Origin: an uncultured Granulosicoccaceae bacterium
GTDB lineage: Bacteria; Pseudomonadota; Gammaproteobacteria; Granulosicoccales; Granulosicoccaceae
Direction of reading: 5' to 3'
Assembly (NCBI GenBank): GCA_938035945.1
Contig: CALHOU010000110.1
Coordinates: forward strand, 1 to 51,658
Length of the DNA: 51,658 bases
Shown: one piece after another, positions 1 through 9,051 of the stretch
Layout: each line of letters begins with the position of its first letter
Position numbering within the stretch: position 1 is the stretch's first letter
The notes under the pieces: generated by a model
Told to the model about the DNA's origin: nothing
Seen by the model: only the letters and a program-made list of their open reading frames with translations
Databases searched by the model: none
Program-made: the position numbers and the translations under genes

Positions 1-422
1 TCCACGACGATACCGATGGTTGTGGGTTTGCACTTGGTGTGTTCAAAGGTGTGTAGTTCGTCAAACTGCAGTTGTTTGAATAAGCCTTTTTGCTCAACAT
101 ACTGCTCCATGTGACGCCTTTGCAGTGCACGAGCTTCATCCGCCAACCATGTAATACGCCGCGCAATGGTTTTTCGAGATACGTTCAGCTCATCGGCTAA
201 CTCACGTTGTGACAAGCCCTTACAGAACAGAGATTTTAGCCTTGGATTAATACGCCGGCATTTCTGTCGGTAGCGGGATGTACCGGTGGACGCGGAGAAT
301 CCGAGTCCGCAGGTTTTGCATCTAAATCGTTGAATCTGGCGTGAATCGCAGGCCCGTTTGAAGGTACCGTCACGCACGACATGTTGGCTACTTTCCGGGC
401 AGCCGGGGCATTGTGGTCGCAT
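1..422 (-). CDS. Transposase, N-terminal part (cut by window edge)
   Basis: Reading the minus strand from an ATG at 422 gives 140 codons with no stop before the window edge. Residues 5-50 form a zinc-ribbon-like region with CPGC and CKTC pairs. A helix-turn-helix follows (GLSQRELADELNVSRKTIAR). Near the edge is FDELHTFEHTKCKP, which looks like the first catalytic aspartate strand of a DDE/RNase H-fold transposase. The zinc ribbon plus HTH plus DDE order is known from IS1-like and related transposases. The exact IS family cannot be fixed because the C-terminal half and both terminal repeats are outside or unrecognised. No clear terminal inverted repeat was found in 423-553. Confidence 0.75.
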   Translation of the reverse strand, partial: MRPQCPGCPESSQHVVRDGTFKRACDSRQIQRFRCKTCGLGFSASTGTSRYRQKCRRINPRLKSLFCKGLSQRELADELNVSRKTIARRITWLADEARALQRRHMEQYVEQKGLFKQLQFDELHTFEHTKCKPTTIGIVV

Positions 423-553
423 ATCCTTATGCTCGCGTTAGTATTCAGTGAGTTATGAGTCTACAACAAATATGTGTCCGCAGTGAAGAAGGCCAGTTTG
501 GTATTTTTGCGGCGAATTAGCAAGGTCGTAAAAACACGATGGGAATGTTCACG

Positions 554-1642
554 CTAATCGCAAATCAATTCGTGCACGGTGATAGAAGGCTGACAGTTGA
601 AACGTGCATTTACTGTGGATGTCCCTACTCCAGCAGATGTGTATCCGGACAATTGCTTGTGCTGCCAAGCACCGGCTAAGGTCCAATCAGGTGACCGAAA
701 ATTCTTAAGTAACGCTTTACCCGGAGATAAACAAATTTGCCCACCGTGCGTATGACCACACAAGTAAGCACCGATTTGATATTGCGTGGCTTGCTCATAA
801 CATTCGGGCGAATGAGCTAATAATATCGATGCATGCTTATCCAATGATGGTGCATCATTAAGTGCGTAGCTAATATCATCCGTTCGATAATAGTGCGGGT
901 CATCAACTCCGAGTAACACAAGCTCTGCTTGCGCTTTTCGTAACAGCATATGTTCATTCAACAGGACGGTTATGCCCATACGTTCCATCGCAGGCACGCT
1001 GGTAATGGAGTCATGATTTCCAAGTACAGCGATGATGTCGGTATTAATCACATGGGTTAAAGTCTGCAACCCTTCCAGTGCGAGCTCTGATGTTCCAAAG
1101 CTTCGATATCGATAATCGCCAGTTAGCACACACAGATCAAAAGAGGCACGCTGCACACGGGTGATTAAATTGTCAATAAAGCCTGCGTGATTATTAAAAT
1201 GTGGATCGCTTATTTGCAGTATTCTGTATCCCACAAACGATTCCGGTAGTTGGGGAACTTTCAGTTGATTGTGCAACAACTGAATATCCAGCGCGTTACG
1301 TGCACCTCTATTCTGCTGCCCTGAAAAACGTAGCGCGGTACCAATCAGCCTGCGTGTCACAAACCATTTTCGAAATCGGTTGACTTCACTAGACGTTATG
1401 GAGCACGCCTTGCGTTGTTCTCGTTCCAGTCGTTTATCAAAATAGCCTTCGGCAAATCTTGATTCGCACTGTTCGCGCCATTGATCAAAAGAGCTAGATT
1501 GCATTAACTCGCCGGAACCTACACCCACAACTACGGCATTGGGTAACCAAGTGGCTATTCTAAAGAACAGATATAAAAGAAAAATAGCAACGTAGTTCAG
1601 CCGCTTGTGCAGTTCCAACGGACAACGCACGATCAGCAACAT
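554..1642 (-). CDS. Membrane-anchored calcineurin-like metallophosphoesterase
   Basis: A 362-residue protein with the full metallophosphoesterase motif set: SDPHF (146-ish), LTGDY (175), LGNHD (207-211), a later HSPE, and GHTHGG near 296. These supply the Asp, His and Asn ligands of a two-metal phosphoesterase site. Residues 15-45 are hydrophobic, so the enzyme is probably held in the inner membrane, as in YkuE-like members of the family. The stretch from 47 to 130 is charged and has no motif I recognise. The true substrate is unknown; lipid headgroup phosphates and nucleotides are typical for relatives. No Shine-Dalgarno is evident before the ATG at 1642. The internal Met47 would remove the membrane anchor and is less likely. 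Confidence 0.85.
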   Translation of the reverse strand: MLLIVRCPLELHKRLNYVAIFLLYLFFRIATWLPNAVVVGVGSGELMQSSSFDQWREQCESRFAEGYFDKRLEREQRKACSITSSEVNRFRKWFVTRRLIGTALRFSGQQNRGARNALDIQLLHNQLKVPQLPESFVGYRILQISDPHFNNHAGFIDNLITRVQRASFDLCVLTGDYRYRSFGTSELALEGLQTLTHVINTDIIAVLGNHDSITSVPAMERMGITVLLNEHMLLRKAQAELVLLGVDDPHYYRTDDISYALNDAPSLDKHASILLAHSPECYEQATQYQIGAYLCGHTHGGQICLSPGKALLKNFRSPDWTLAGAWQHKQLSGYTSAGVGTSTVNARFNCQPSITVHELICD

Positions 1643-1712
1643 TGGTTTTTAATTTAGATTTTCTTATCATTTCGAGCGCCGCCACATTGACAATTTAGAT
1701 AGCATGGAACTC

Positions 1713-1721
1713 TGATACTAT
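1713..1721 (+). promoter_or_regulatory. Predicted extended -10 promoter element
   Basis: TGATACTAT at 1713-1721 has the TGn-TATAAT form of an extended -10 element (TACTAT, five of six). Only a weak -35 (TTTAGA at 1694-1699) lies 16 bases upstream. It is 46 bases before the old yellow enzyme start and would serve that gene. Inferred from sequence only. Confidence 0.35.
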
Positions 1722-1767
1722 ATGAAACGGTATTCGATTCCAATGCAAATATAGTTCAAAAAACTCC

Positions 1768-2892
1768 ATGTCCTCTCTTTTCCAATCAATAAAGCTGCGT
1801 TCTCTCGAACTCAAAAATCGTGTGATTGTCTCTCCTATGTGCCAATACTCGGCTGTCAGTGGCAATGCTCAGCCTTGGCATAATGTTCACTTGGGCCAAC
1901 TAATGATGGCATCAAGTGGAATGCTTGTGCTTGAGGCAACGGCTGTTGAAGATATCGGACGTATCACTCCCGCTTGTTTAGGCCTGTACAACAATGAAAA
2001 CCATACAGCGTTAGCTGCACTGCTGAGCTCAATAAAGAGCATTGATGTTAAGTCCAACACGCCAATATGCATTCAACTTGCTCACGCTGGTCGAAAAGCG
2101 TCGAGTTACGAACCATGGAATGGCGGTTCACAAATACCCATTGAAAAAGGCGGTTGGGAATGTGTCGCACCCAGTGCATTGCCTCACCTTGAAGGCGAAC
2201 AAGTACCTCGTGCTTTAAGCGAAACCGATCTAGTCGCCCTGACCAACAAGTTTTTGGATTCACTTAGGCGCTCTGAGAAGCTAGGACTGGATGCGGTGGA
2301 GCTGCATTGTGCTCACGGTTATCTGCTGCATGAGTTCTTGTCACCTATCGCTAATCGACGCACCGATAAATTCGGTGGTTCTTTAGAAAATCGCATGCGC
2401 TTCCCACTACAACTATTCAAATCTATGCGCGACGTGTGGCCCGCGCAGAAACCGATGGGGGTTCGCCTATCTGCATCAGATTGGGATTCGGATAGCAGTT
2501 GGCATACCGATGAAGCGATTGTATTTAGCAAAGAATTGGAAAAATTAGGTTGCGACTGGATAGATGTATCCAGTGGCGGTGTTTCAAGTAATCAAAAAAT
2601 TGATCTAAAACCAGGGTACCAAGTTGATTTTGCAGAACAAATTAAACGCACCGTCAATATCCCGATAATGACCGTCGGCCTTATCACCGACGCCAAACAC
2701 GCGGAATCAATCATCGCGAATCAACAAGCTGACATGGTGGCACTAGCCCGCGCGTTTTTATATAACCCGCGTTGGGTGTGGCACGCAGCCGCCGAGCTCG
2801 GTGCTACCGTGGATGCACCAAAGCAATATTGGCGCAGTAGCCCTCACGAAGTTGGGCGGTTATTTGGTGACACTAAAGTCGGTCAACGATAA
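1768..2892 (+). CDS. YqjM-type old yellow enzyme (NADH:flavin oxidoreductase)
   Basis: A 374-residue FMN-dependent ene-reductase of the OYE family. SPMCQYSA at 22-29 is the signature of the YqjM (OYE class III) branch, where the Cys tunes the flavin and the Tyr binds substrate. Also present are IQLAHAGRKAS (102-112), the substrate-binding pair H180/H183 in HCAHGY, and the FMN-phosphate region ending VALARAFLYNPRW. The length is slightly above YqjM (about 340). The physiological substrate is unknown; relatives reduce activated C=C bonds of enals, enones and quinones, using NAD(P)H. It stands alone, with a convergent methyltransferase-like gene 6 bases downstream. Confidence 0.93.
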   Translation: MSSLFQSIKLRSLELKNRVIVSPMCQYSAVSGNAQPWHNVHLGQLMMASSGMLVLEATAVEDIGRITPACLGLYNNENHTALAALLSSIKSIDVKSNTPICIQLAHAGRKASSYEPWNGGSQIPIEKGGWECVAPSALPHLEGEQVPRALSETDLVALTNKFLDSLRRSEKLGLDAVELHCAHGYLLHEFLSPIANRRTDKFGGSLENRMRFPLQLFKSMRDVWPAQKPMGVRLSASDWDSDSSWHTDEAIVFSKELEKLGCDWIDVSSGGVSSNQKIDLKPGYQVDFAEQIKRTVNIPIMTVGLITDAKHAESIIANQQADMVALARAFLYNPRWVWHAAAELGATVDAPKQYWRSSPHEVGRLFGDTKVGQR

Positions 2893-2898
2893 ATTCAA

Positions 2899-4056
2899 TT
2901 ATGTTGTCGTGATTTTTTTCTTTGGGTCGTAAAACGGTTTATCAACCACGGTTGCCACACTCATTTGCTCACGCAACTGCATGTTTAGTTGCACTCCCAA
3001 CTGCGTTCCCTTCTGCGCAACATCGTTTGAAACCATCGCCAGCGCAATATTCTTCTCAAGCCTCGGAGAATAGATGGCAGATGTCACTTTACCGACTACC
3101 TTATCATCGCTAATAATCGGCCAAAACGTTGTATTAGGCCCAGCAAGTGGATCGCCACGAATTTCAAGTCCAACGTGTTTTCTGGTTACGCCTTTAGCCT
3201 GAATAGACTCCAACGCTTCGCGTCCTATAAACGTTGTATTGGCTTCTAGATTAACCAATCGATCAAGACCAAGCTCATAAGGGTTAGTTTGCATGTCCAT
3301 ATCAGCGTGAAAAGAGAGCATCCCCCCTTCGATGCGGCGTATCGATGAAGTATGACCAGGCTCCAACCCATGTGGCTTGCCTGCTGCCATGATTTTCTCC
3401 CATAATTCATCGCCGCTCGAACTATCACGCAAATACAGCTCATACCCAAGCTCACTAGACCAACCGGTGCGTGACACGATGAGTGGAATACCATCCAGGT
3501 CCATTTCTTCAAGCCAGTAATAGCGTAACCCTTCTACGCTTGAACCGAACAAGGCTTTCATAATCTCACCAGAATTCGGACCTTGTAATTGCAGAGGTGA
3601 CACATCAGGTTCGCTTATCTTTACATCCATACCGGCGTTCACCGCAATACCCTGTGCCCACAGTAGAATATCGTTGTCTGCCAGCGAGAGCCAGAAGTGA
3701 TCTTCTGCTAATCGCAACAACACTGGGTCGTTTAATATACCGCCATCTGCATTGGTTATTAATACGTACTTGCATTGACCAACCGCGCATTGAGATAAAT
3801 CTCTGGGCGTTAACAACTGGGTGAATTTAGCCGCATCTGGACCTTTGATTTCAACTTGACGCTCAACAGCTACATCACACAAAATGGCCTTGTTAACTAA
3901 ATTCCAGAAATTTTGTACCGGGTCGCCAAAATCGCGAGGGATATACATATGGTTGTACACAGAAAAATCCTTTGCGCCCCAGCGAACGGTTGCATCGAAA
4001 TAAGGGGATTTTCTGATTTGCGTGCCAAAGCCAAAATCGCCTGCTGTATTGCTCAT
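2899..4056 (-). CDS. GcvT-family THF-dependent methyltransferase, DmdA-like
   Basis: A 385-residue protein of the aminomethyltransferase (GcvT) fold with a C-terminal GCV_T beta-barrel. The N-terminal FSVYNHMYIPRDF, the VERQVEIKGPDA stretch, LLTPRDLS, and ADGGILNDPVLLRL resemble DMSP demethylase DmdA more than glycine-cleavage T protein. No gcvH or gcvP is nearby. DmdA passes a methyl group from dimethylsulfoniopropionate to tetrahydrofolate. Many DmdA-like paralogues act on other methylated compounds, so the family call is firm but the DMSP substrate is not. The start at 4056 has AAGG about 10 bases upstream. It sits tail to tail with the old yellow enzyme gene. Confidence 0.82.
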   Translation of the reverse strand: MSNTAGDFGFGTQIRKSPYFDATVRWGAKDFSVYNHMYIPRDFGDPVQNFWNLVNKAILCDVAVERQVEIKGPDAAKFTQLLTPRDLSQCAVGQCKYVLITNADGGILNDPVLLRLAEDHFWLSLADNDILLWAQGIAVNAGMDVKISEPDVSPLQLQGPNSGEIMKALFGSSVEGLRYYWLEEMDLDGIPLIVSRTGWSSELGYELYLRDSSSGDELWEKIMAAGKPHGLEPGHTSSIRRIEGGMLSFHADMDMQTNPYELGLDRLVNLEANTTFIGREALESIQAKGVTRKHVGLEIRGDPLAGPNTTFWPIISDDKVVGKVTSAIYSPRLEKNIALAMVSNDVAQKGTQLGVQLNMQLREQMSVATVVDKPFYDPKKKITTT

Positions 4057-4221
4057 GGTGGTTGCCTTTTCGTACCGGACTTAATTCGCCACATACTGCC
4101 AGTTTTTGCAAATTCTGACTCGATGAGAGAATCGCAGTAACGACAATTTTCGCTGAACAAGTGACCCAACTCCAAGCCGTTTCGATAGAATAAACCTACG
4201 ATCAAACGCGCAAGATTTTCA

Positions 4222-6069
4222 ATGTTGAAACTCTATGATCGCTTCACCAATGCCGCCCTCAATCTGGTGCAGCCATACAATTCAACTAATCAAGCACCCG
4301 AAAAGAACGCATGGCCTTATTTGCGCTCTCACTTATTTCCCCTACGCGGCATTCTCGCTCTAAGCCTACTACTCACTATTATTACAGCCAGTATCGAAGT
4401 ATGGCTTATTAGTTATGCAGGGCAACTGATCGATAACCTGGCCCAGAGTCGTCCTGATCAGTTGTGGGCAGCACATGGGCAAGAACTCATGTTTGCTGCA
4501 CTGGTTTTGTTGTTAATTCGACCCGGGTTTCAATTGGCCCGCCTTGCGGTGAATGAAATTGGCTTTCATTGCAACACTGCGACCCTAGTAAGGTGGCGGG
4601 CACATGCGCACCTGTCGAAGCAGTCTGTTGGTTGGTTCCAGGAAGATTTAACCGGAAGAACGGCATCTCGTTTGGTCGATATTGGAAACCATGCCGCTGA
4701 AGTTATCTACCAACTACTTAATACCATGGCATTCGGGTTAGTGTATATGATCGGTATCGTTATATTGATGTCGCAAACTGATATTCGATTAGCATTACCA
4801 TTGTTTCTATGGTTAGCGATGTACGCAACTTTGATGGCCGTCGTCGTGCCAAGAATGGTGTATGCACAGCAACAATTCCAAAGTGCACGCTCCGCGTTGC
4901 TCGGTGGCGTTGTCGATACGTTTTCTAACATCGATACATTAAAGCTCTTTGCCGATCAGGATGCGATCACTAATGATCATAAACAGGATCTCGAGGCGAC
5001 TCGACAAACGCTATTTAAAACACGGCAATTGGGTGTATCGCTACGGACAACAATTTCTTTTCTAGAAGGCGTAATCATGGTCGGCTTTGTGGGCTATGGG
5101 ATTTGGCTTTGGATTAGTGGCGCGGCAAGCATTGGTCTCATCGGCGCAGCGATTGCACTAAGTTTACGAATTACCACGATGGCCGATTGGGTTTTTGATG
5201 CCATCTGGTCAATATTCTTAAGAGTGGGTAGCTTGCGCGAAGCACTAAAGACCATCGCTCAACCATTGGCTATAAACCCAACCCCAAATGCTCCAAACCT
5301 TCAAATTTCCGGAGGTGAAATCACCATAGAAAATGCCTATCACCACTATGGCTTAAAACAAGGTGGACTTAATGGCGTATCTATAACAATAAAGCCTGGG
5401 GAAAAAATTGGGCTTATCGGGCGTTCCGGTGCAGGCAAATCCAGCTTGGTAAACCTAATACTTCGCTTTTTCGAGCTCGAAGATGGCAGCATAAAAATAG
5501 ACGGTCAAGAGATTCGTAGTGTGAATCAAGACAGCTTGCGTGCGGCGATCGGAATGGTGTCCCAACAATCCGCTTTACTTAATCGTTCAGTACGAGACAA
5601 CATAGCGCTAGGTATTGATGGTGTCCAAAAAAATGAAATAGAATCCGCAGCCAAACAAGCCCATGCACATGAGTTTATAAAACGACTAAAAGATGCTTCC
5701 GGGCGATCAGGCTACGATGCGCATGTGGGCGAACGCGGTGTAAAACTCTCAGGTGGTCAGCGCCAACGCATTGCATTAGCGAGGGTATTCCTTAAAGATG
5801 CACCCATTTTAATTCTTGATGAAGCAACCAGTGCACTCGATAGCGATGTTGAAGAACAAATTCAATCTGCCTTAGGCCAAGCTATGCAGCAAAAAACCGT
5901 TATTGCCATTGCACACAGGCTGTCAACGATTGCACAAATGGACCGCATATTGGTATTGGATGACGGGCTAATCGTGGAGGAAGGGAGCCACCAACAATTG
6001 ATGGACGCAAACGGATTGTATGCGCAGTTGTGGCAGCGCCAATCCGGCGGTTTTATGGGTCAGGCTTGA
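4222..6069 (+). CDS. ABC exporter, fused permease and ATPase (MsbA/MdlB type)
   Basis: A 615-residue half-transporter expected to work as a dimer in the inner membrane. Residues 40-330 hold about six transmembrane segments. The ATPase domain has Walker A GRSGAGKS (400-407), the Q-loop around MVSQQS, signature LSGGQRQR (about 509), Walker B ILILDE and the switch His in IAIAHRLST. The domain order and length match type IV (ABCB-like) exporters of lipids or drugs. The substrate cannot be told from sequence, and no adaptor or outer-membrane partner is adjacent. The gene overlaps the end of the convergent PhyH-like gene by 10 bases. Confidence 0.93.
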   Translation: MLKLYDRFTNAALNLVQPYNSTNQAPEKNAWPYLRSHLFPLRGILALSLLLTIITASIEVWLISYAGQLIDNLAQSRPDQLWAAHGQELMFAALVLLLIRPGFQLARLAVNEIGFHCNTATLVRWRAHAHLSKQSVGWFQEDLTGRTASRLVDIGNHAAEVIYQLLNTMAFGLVYMIGIVILMSQTDIRLALPLFLWLAMYATLMAVVVPRMVYAQQQFQSARSALLGGVVDTFSNIDTLKLFADQDAITNDHKQDLEATRQTLFKTRQLGVSLRTTISFLEGVIMVGFVGYGIWLWISGAASIGLIGAAIALSLRITTMADWVFDAIWSIFLRVGSLREALKTIAQPLAINPTPNAPNLQISGGEITIENAYHHYGLKQGGLNGVSITIKPGEKIGLIGRSGAGKSSLVNLILRFFELEDGSIKIDGQEIRSVNQDSLRAAIGMVSQQSALLNRSVRDNIALGIDGVQKNEIESAAKQAHAHEFIKRLKDASGRSGYDAHVGERGVKLSGGQRQRIALARVFLKDAPILILDEATSALDSDVEEQIQSALGQAMQQKTVIAIAHRLSTIAQMDRILVLDDGLIVEEGSHQQLMDANGLYAQLWQRQSGGFMGQA

Positions 6070-6905
6070 TCTATCCAAGCGGTACGATAGCCATCCTGTC
6101 GGTACAGAATTGGAAAGAAACTCTCGTCCATATCATTAGTGCCGTGCTTTTTATATCGGTTATAAATCGGACTCTGATCTGTACCAGAAAATTGCGCAGC
6201 AGATGACATGCAGTGTGCCACGATCGAGCGCCGAGGGGCCTCGCCTGAGTTCGCACGAGATCCATGCCATACACGACCATCGTGAAGCACAACTGAACCT
6301 GCCGGCACGACGATGGGTACAATCTCTATATGTTTATTGATACTTTGCGCTGCCTGGCGAAGTTCTTTTAACGGGTCGTCTGGCGCATGGAATTGTGTGA
6401 TAGGAGGAGATACAGGCCACAGGTGGGAACCTTTAACGTATTCAATGGTGCCTTGTTCTGCCCGCGTATCATCAAGCGTCATCCAGCAGGTCATCATTTG
6501 TGCTGGACTTATCCATTGTTGGAAACTGTCGTCCTGATGAAAACCCAGCGCGCGAGCACCGGGCGGCTTCCAAAGCACATTGTCTTGGTTTATACGTGCG
6601 CCAGGCCAGTCTTTAAGATCAGCACACATTTTCGCCAAATCCTCGCGCAACACTATTGAACGTATGACTGCATCCGCTTTCCATGCATTGCATATTTGCC
6701 GGGTCAAGTCGATCGCATCACGCCCTTCACGCCAGTTCCATTCATCAGGCTGTATGCCCAAATCAAATTCGCCCCGGAACAAAGGTTCGAAACGTGCTTT
6801 AGCTCGTTCTATCTCTTCGGTTGATAAAACATTCTCGATAACAAGAAATCCATCGCTATTAAAGCGGCTAAGCAGATCTTCACTAATGACGTCACTTGTT
6901 GGCAT
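6060..6905 (-). CDS. Phytanoyl-CoA dioxygenase (PhyH) family oxygenase
   Basis: A 281-residue Fe(II)/2-oxoglutarate-dependent oxygenase. The iron-binding triad is visible as H123-Q-D125 (GFHQDDSFQQW) and the distal H214 (HDGRVWHGS). R225/R226 just after are placed to hold the 2-oxoglutarate carboxylate. PhyH-family enzymes hydroxylate very varied small molecules, including ectoine, fatty acyl-CoA and phosphonates. This one has no acyl-CoA context. The neighbouring TMADH/StcD-like flavoprotein is divergent, with a 77-base gap, so the two may share control. An AAGGA lies about 11 bases before the ATG. Confidence 0.9.
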   Translation of the reverse strand: MPTSDVISEDLLSRFNSDGFLVIENVLSTEEIERAKARFEPLFRGEFDLGIQPDEWNWREGRDAIDLTRQICNAWKADAVIRSIVLREDLAKMCADLKDWPGARINQDNVLWKPPGARALGFHQDDSFQQWISPAQMMTCWMTLDDTRAEQGTIEYVKGSHLWPVSPPITQFHAPDDPLKELRQAAQSINKHIEIVPIVVPAGSVVLHDGRVWHGSRANSGEAPRRSIVAHCMSSAAQFSGTDQSPIYNRYKKHGTNDMDESFFPILYRQDGYRTAWIDQA

Positions 6906-6982
6906 TTAACAGGTATTCCTTATTGACAAAAATAAAACCAATGTAGAGTATCAACACAACTACTGCACAATGGCAAATTTCA

Positions 6983-9037
6983 ATGTCAGATGTCAAATCA
7001 ACTAACGACCCGCTCCTACAAACGCTGAAAATCAGGCATGTTGAATTTCGTAACCGGATAATGAGCACCAGCCATGCCTGTGGCTTGCAGAATAACGAAG
7101 GTTACCCTGCGGATGCCTATCAGGCCTATCACGAAGAAAAAGCCAAAGGTGGGTTGGCACTTACCATGTTCGGCGGCTCGTCAAACATATCTCCCGATTC
7201 CCCCAATGTATTTGGGCAACTGTACGTGGGTGACGACGGTGTTGTTCCCTACTTCGAAACGTTTTCGGAGAAAGTACACAGTGCCGGCGCAAGACTCATG
7301 TGCCAAATTACTCACCTTGGTCGCAGGGGTGAATCGTATGCACACCCTGTGCTACCAACGATTGCGCCTTCCATGATTCGAGAAACCTTGCACCGCAGTT
7401 TTCCAAAAGTGATGGATTCGCATGATATAAAAAGAGTGATTTCAGACTATGCAGATGCCGCATGGCGTTGTAAAGTTGGTGGGCTTGATGGCATTGAACT
7501 ATTGGCGGGTGCACATTTAATAGGCCAATTTATTTCGCCTTCAACCAATCATCGAACAGATGAGTATGGTGGAAGTTTGGAAAATCGCTGCCGTTTTGGC
7601 ATAGAAGTTCTACACGCCATTCGCTCAAGAGTCGGGGACGATTTTCTTATTGGATTGCGGTTTCATATTGACGAAGCCAATGCTGATGGGCTAAACGCAA
7701 CGCAAAGCCTAGAGGTTGCGCAATATTTTGAACGTGCCGGTGTGTTGGATTTTTTCAACGCCAATTATGGTCGCATGGATACACTGGTAAGTTTGGCCGA
7801 GCACAATATGCCAGGCATGGCCGCCGCTCTTGCACCCTGGCTAGAGAAAGCAGGCATTTTTAAGCAAGCAGTGAACTTACCCGTATTTCATGCAGCGCGT
7901 ATAACCGACTTGTCCACTGCGCGATACGCCATTGAGTCAGGATTGCTGGATATGGTCGCTATGACAAGGGCTCACATTGCAGACCCTCACTTAGTCAATA
8001 AACTCAAAGCTGGACAGGCACATAGAATTCGCCCGTGTGTTGGTGCGACTCATTGCATGGGCAGCAATACGCGACCATCGTGCATACATAACCCAGTTAC
8101 AGGTCGCGAAACAGTACTTTCTCAGCAGGTAATTGAACTTAAACTGAAACAGTCACGCAAACACATTGTTATAGTCGGCGGCGGACCTGCTGGATTGGAA
8201 GCGGCGCGCATAGCTTCTACACGTGGTCATAGAGTGACCCTACTCGAGGCAGCATCGTCGTTAGGAGGTCAAGTGCAACTGGCAAAAAGTGCCAGTTGGC
8301 GAACTGACATAGCCGGCATTATAGATTGGCGTGCAGCCGAACTAGAGCTACACGATGTCGATGTCCAAATCAACTGCTACGCTGATTTACATAAGGTACT
8401 GGAATTGAAACCAGATGTTGTCGTTATTGCCACCGGTGGCATACCCGATACCCAATGGATTGAGGGCGAAGAATTCACTACCACTGCCTGGGATATAATT
8501 GCAGGCCAAGTGCCAGTGGCAGACACTGCCATCATCTATGACGGTACGGGTCGCCACGTTGCAGCCACGGCTGCGGAAACCTTGCATAAGAACGGTTGCC
8601 AAGCCGAATTAGTTTGTATTGACGACCACTTCGGTATGGAATTAGTTTACTCGGAGCAAACGATTTGGCGTAAGCGCTGCTATGAAATGGATATGACGAT
8701 GATTTTTAACCACCGTCTACACGCCGTTGAACAACACAAAAATCGACTTCGTGTGTCGTTTATTAATGAATTGACTAATCAGTTGACAACCAAAATCACA
8801 GATCAGCTGGTTGTGGAACATGGCACCATGCCAGCAGATGAGTTGTACTGTGAACTACAACCCTTAGCATCAAATTATGGTGTGACGCATCTAAACGAAT
8901 TTGTTAATGGCCTTGCTCAACCCAAACCAGAGCAACCAGATAAAGATTTTGTTCTTTACAGAATCGGTGATGCTGTTTCTAGTCGTAACATACACACAGC
9001 GATACTAGATGCTAATCGCCTGTTGTCGAATATTTAA
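6983..9037 (+). CDS. TMADH/2,4-dienoyl-CoA-reductase-like flavoprotein (possible N-methyl demethylase)
   Basis: A 684-residue protein with an OYE-like FMN barrel (1-340), a short Fe-S cluster region, then an FAD/NAD(P)-binding domain starting at VIVGGGPAGLEAA. This is the architecture of trimethylamine dehydrogenase, histamine dehydrogenase, 2,4-dienoyl-CoA reductase and StcD-type betaine demethylases. The first barrel carries HRTDEYGGSLENR. The cluster segment reads C352-x2-A355-x2-C358-x8-C367, so the second Cys of the usual four is Ala and the last spacing is short. A bound 4Fe-4S cluster is therefore uncertain. I recall StcD-like members with Ala at the same place, which favours a demethylase role, but this is from memory. 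Confidence 0.85.
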   Translation: MSDVKSTNDPLLQTLKIRHVEFRNRIMSTSHACGLQNNEGYPADAYQAYHEEKAKGGLALTMFGGSSNISPDSPNVFGQLYVGDDGVVPYFETFSEKVHSAGARLMCQITHLGRRGESYAHPVLPTIAPSMIRETLHRSFPKVMDSHDIKRVISDYADAAWRCKVGGLDGIELLAGAHLIGQFISPSTNHRTDEYGGSLENRCRFGIEVLHAIRSRVGDDFLIGLRFHIDEANADGLNATQSLEVAQYFERAGVLDFFNANYGRMDTLVSLAEHNMPGMAAALAPWLEKAGIFKQAVNLPVFHAARITDLSTARYAIESGLLDMVAMTRAHIADPHLVNKLKAGQAHRIRPCVGATHCMGSNTRPSCIHNPVTGRETVLSQQVIELKLKQSRKHIVIVGGGPAGLEAARIASTRGHRVTLLEAASSLGGQVQLAKSASWRTDIAGIIDWRAAELELHDVDVQINCYADLHKVLELKPDVVVIATGGIPDTQWIEGEEFTTTAWDIIAGQVPVADTAIIYDGTGRHVAATAAETLHKNGCQAELVCIDDHFGMELVYSEQTIWRKRCYEMDMTMIFNHRLHAVEQHKNRLRVSFINELTNQLTTKITDQLVVEHGTMPADELYCELQPLASNYGVTHLNEFVNGLAQPKPEQPDKDFVLYRIGDAVSSRNIHTAILDANRLLSNI

Positions 9038-9051
9038 AAAACTGCACCGTG

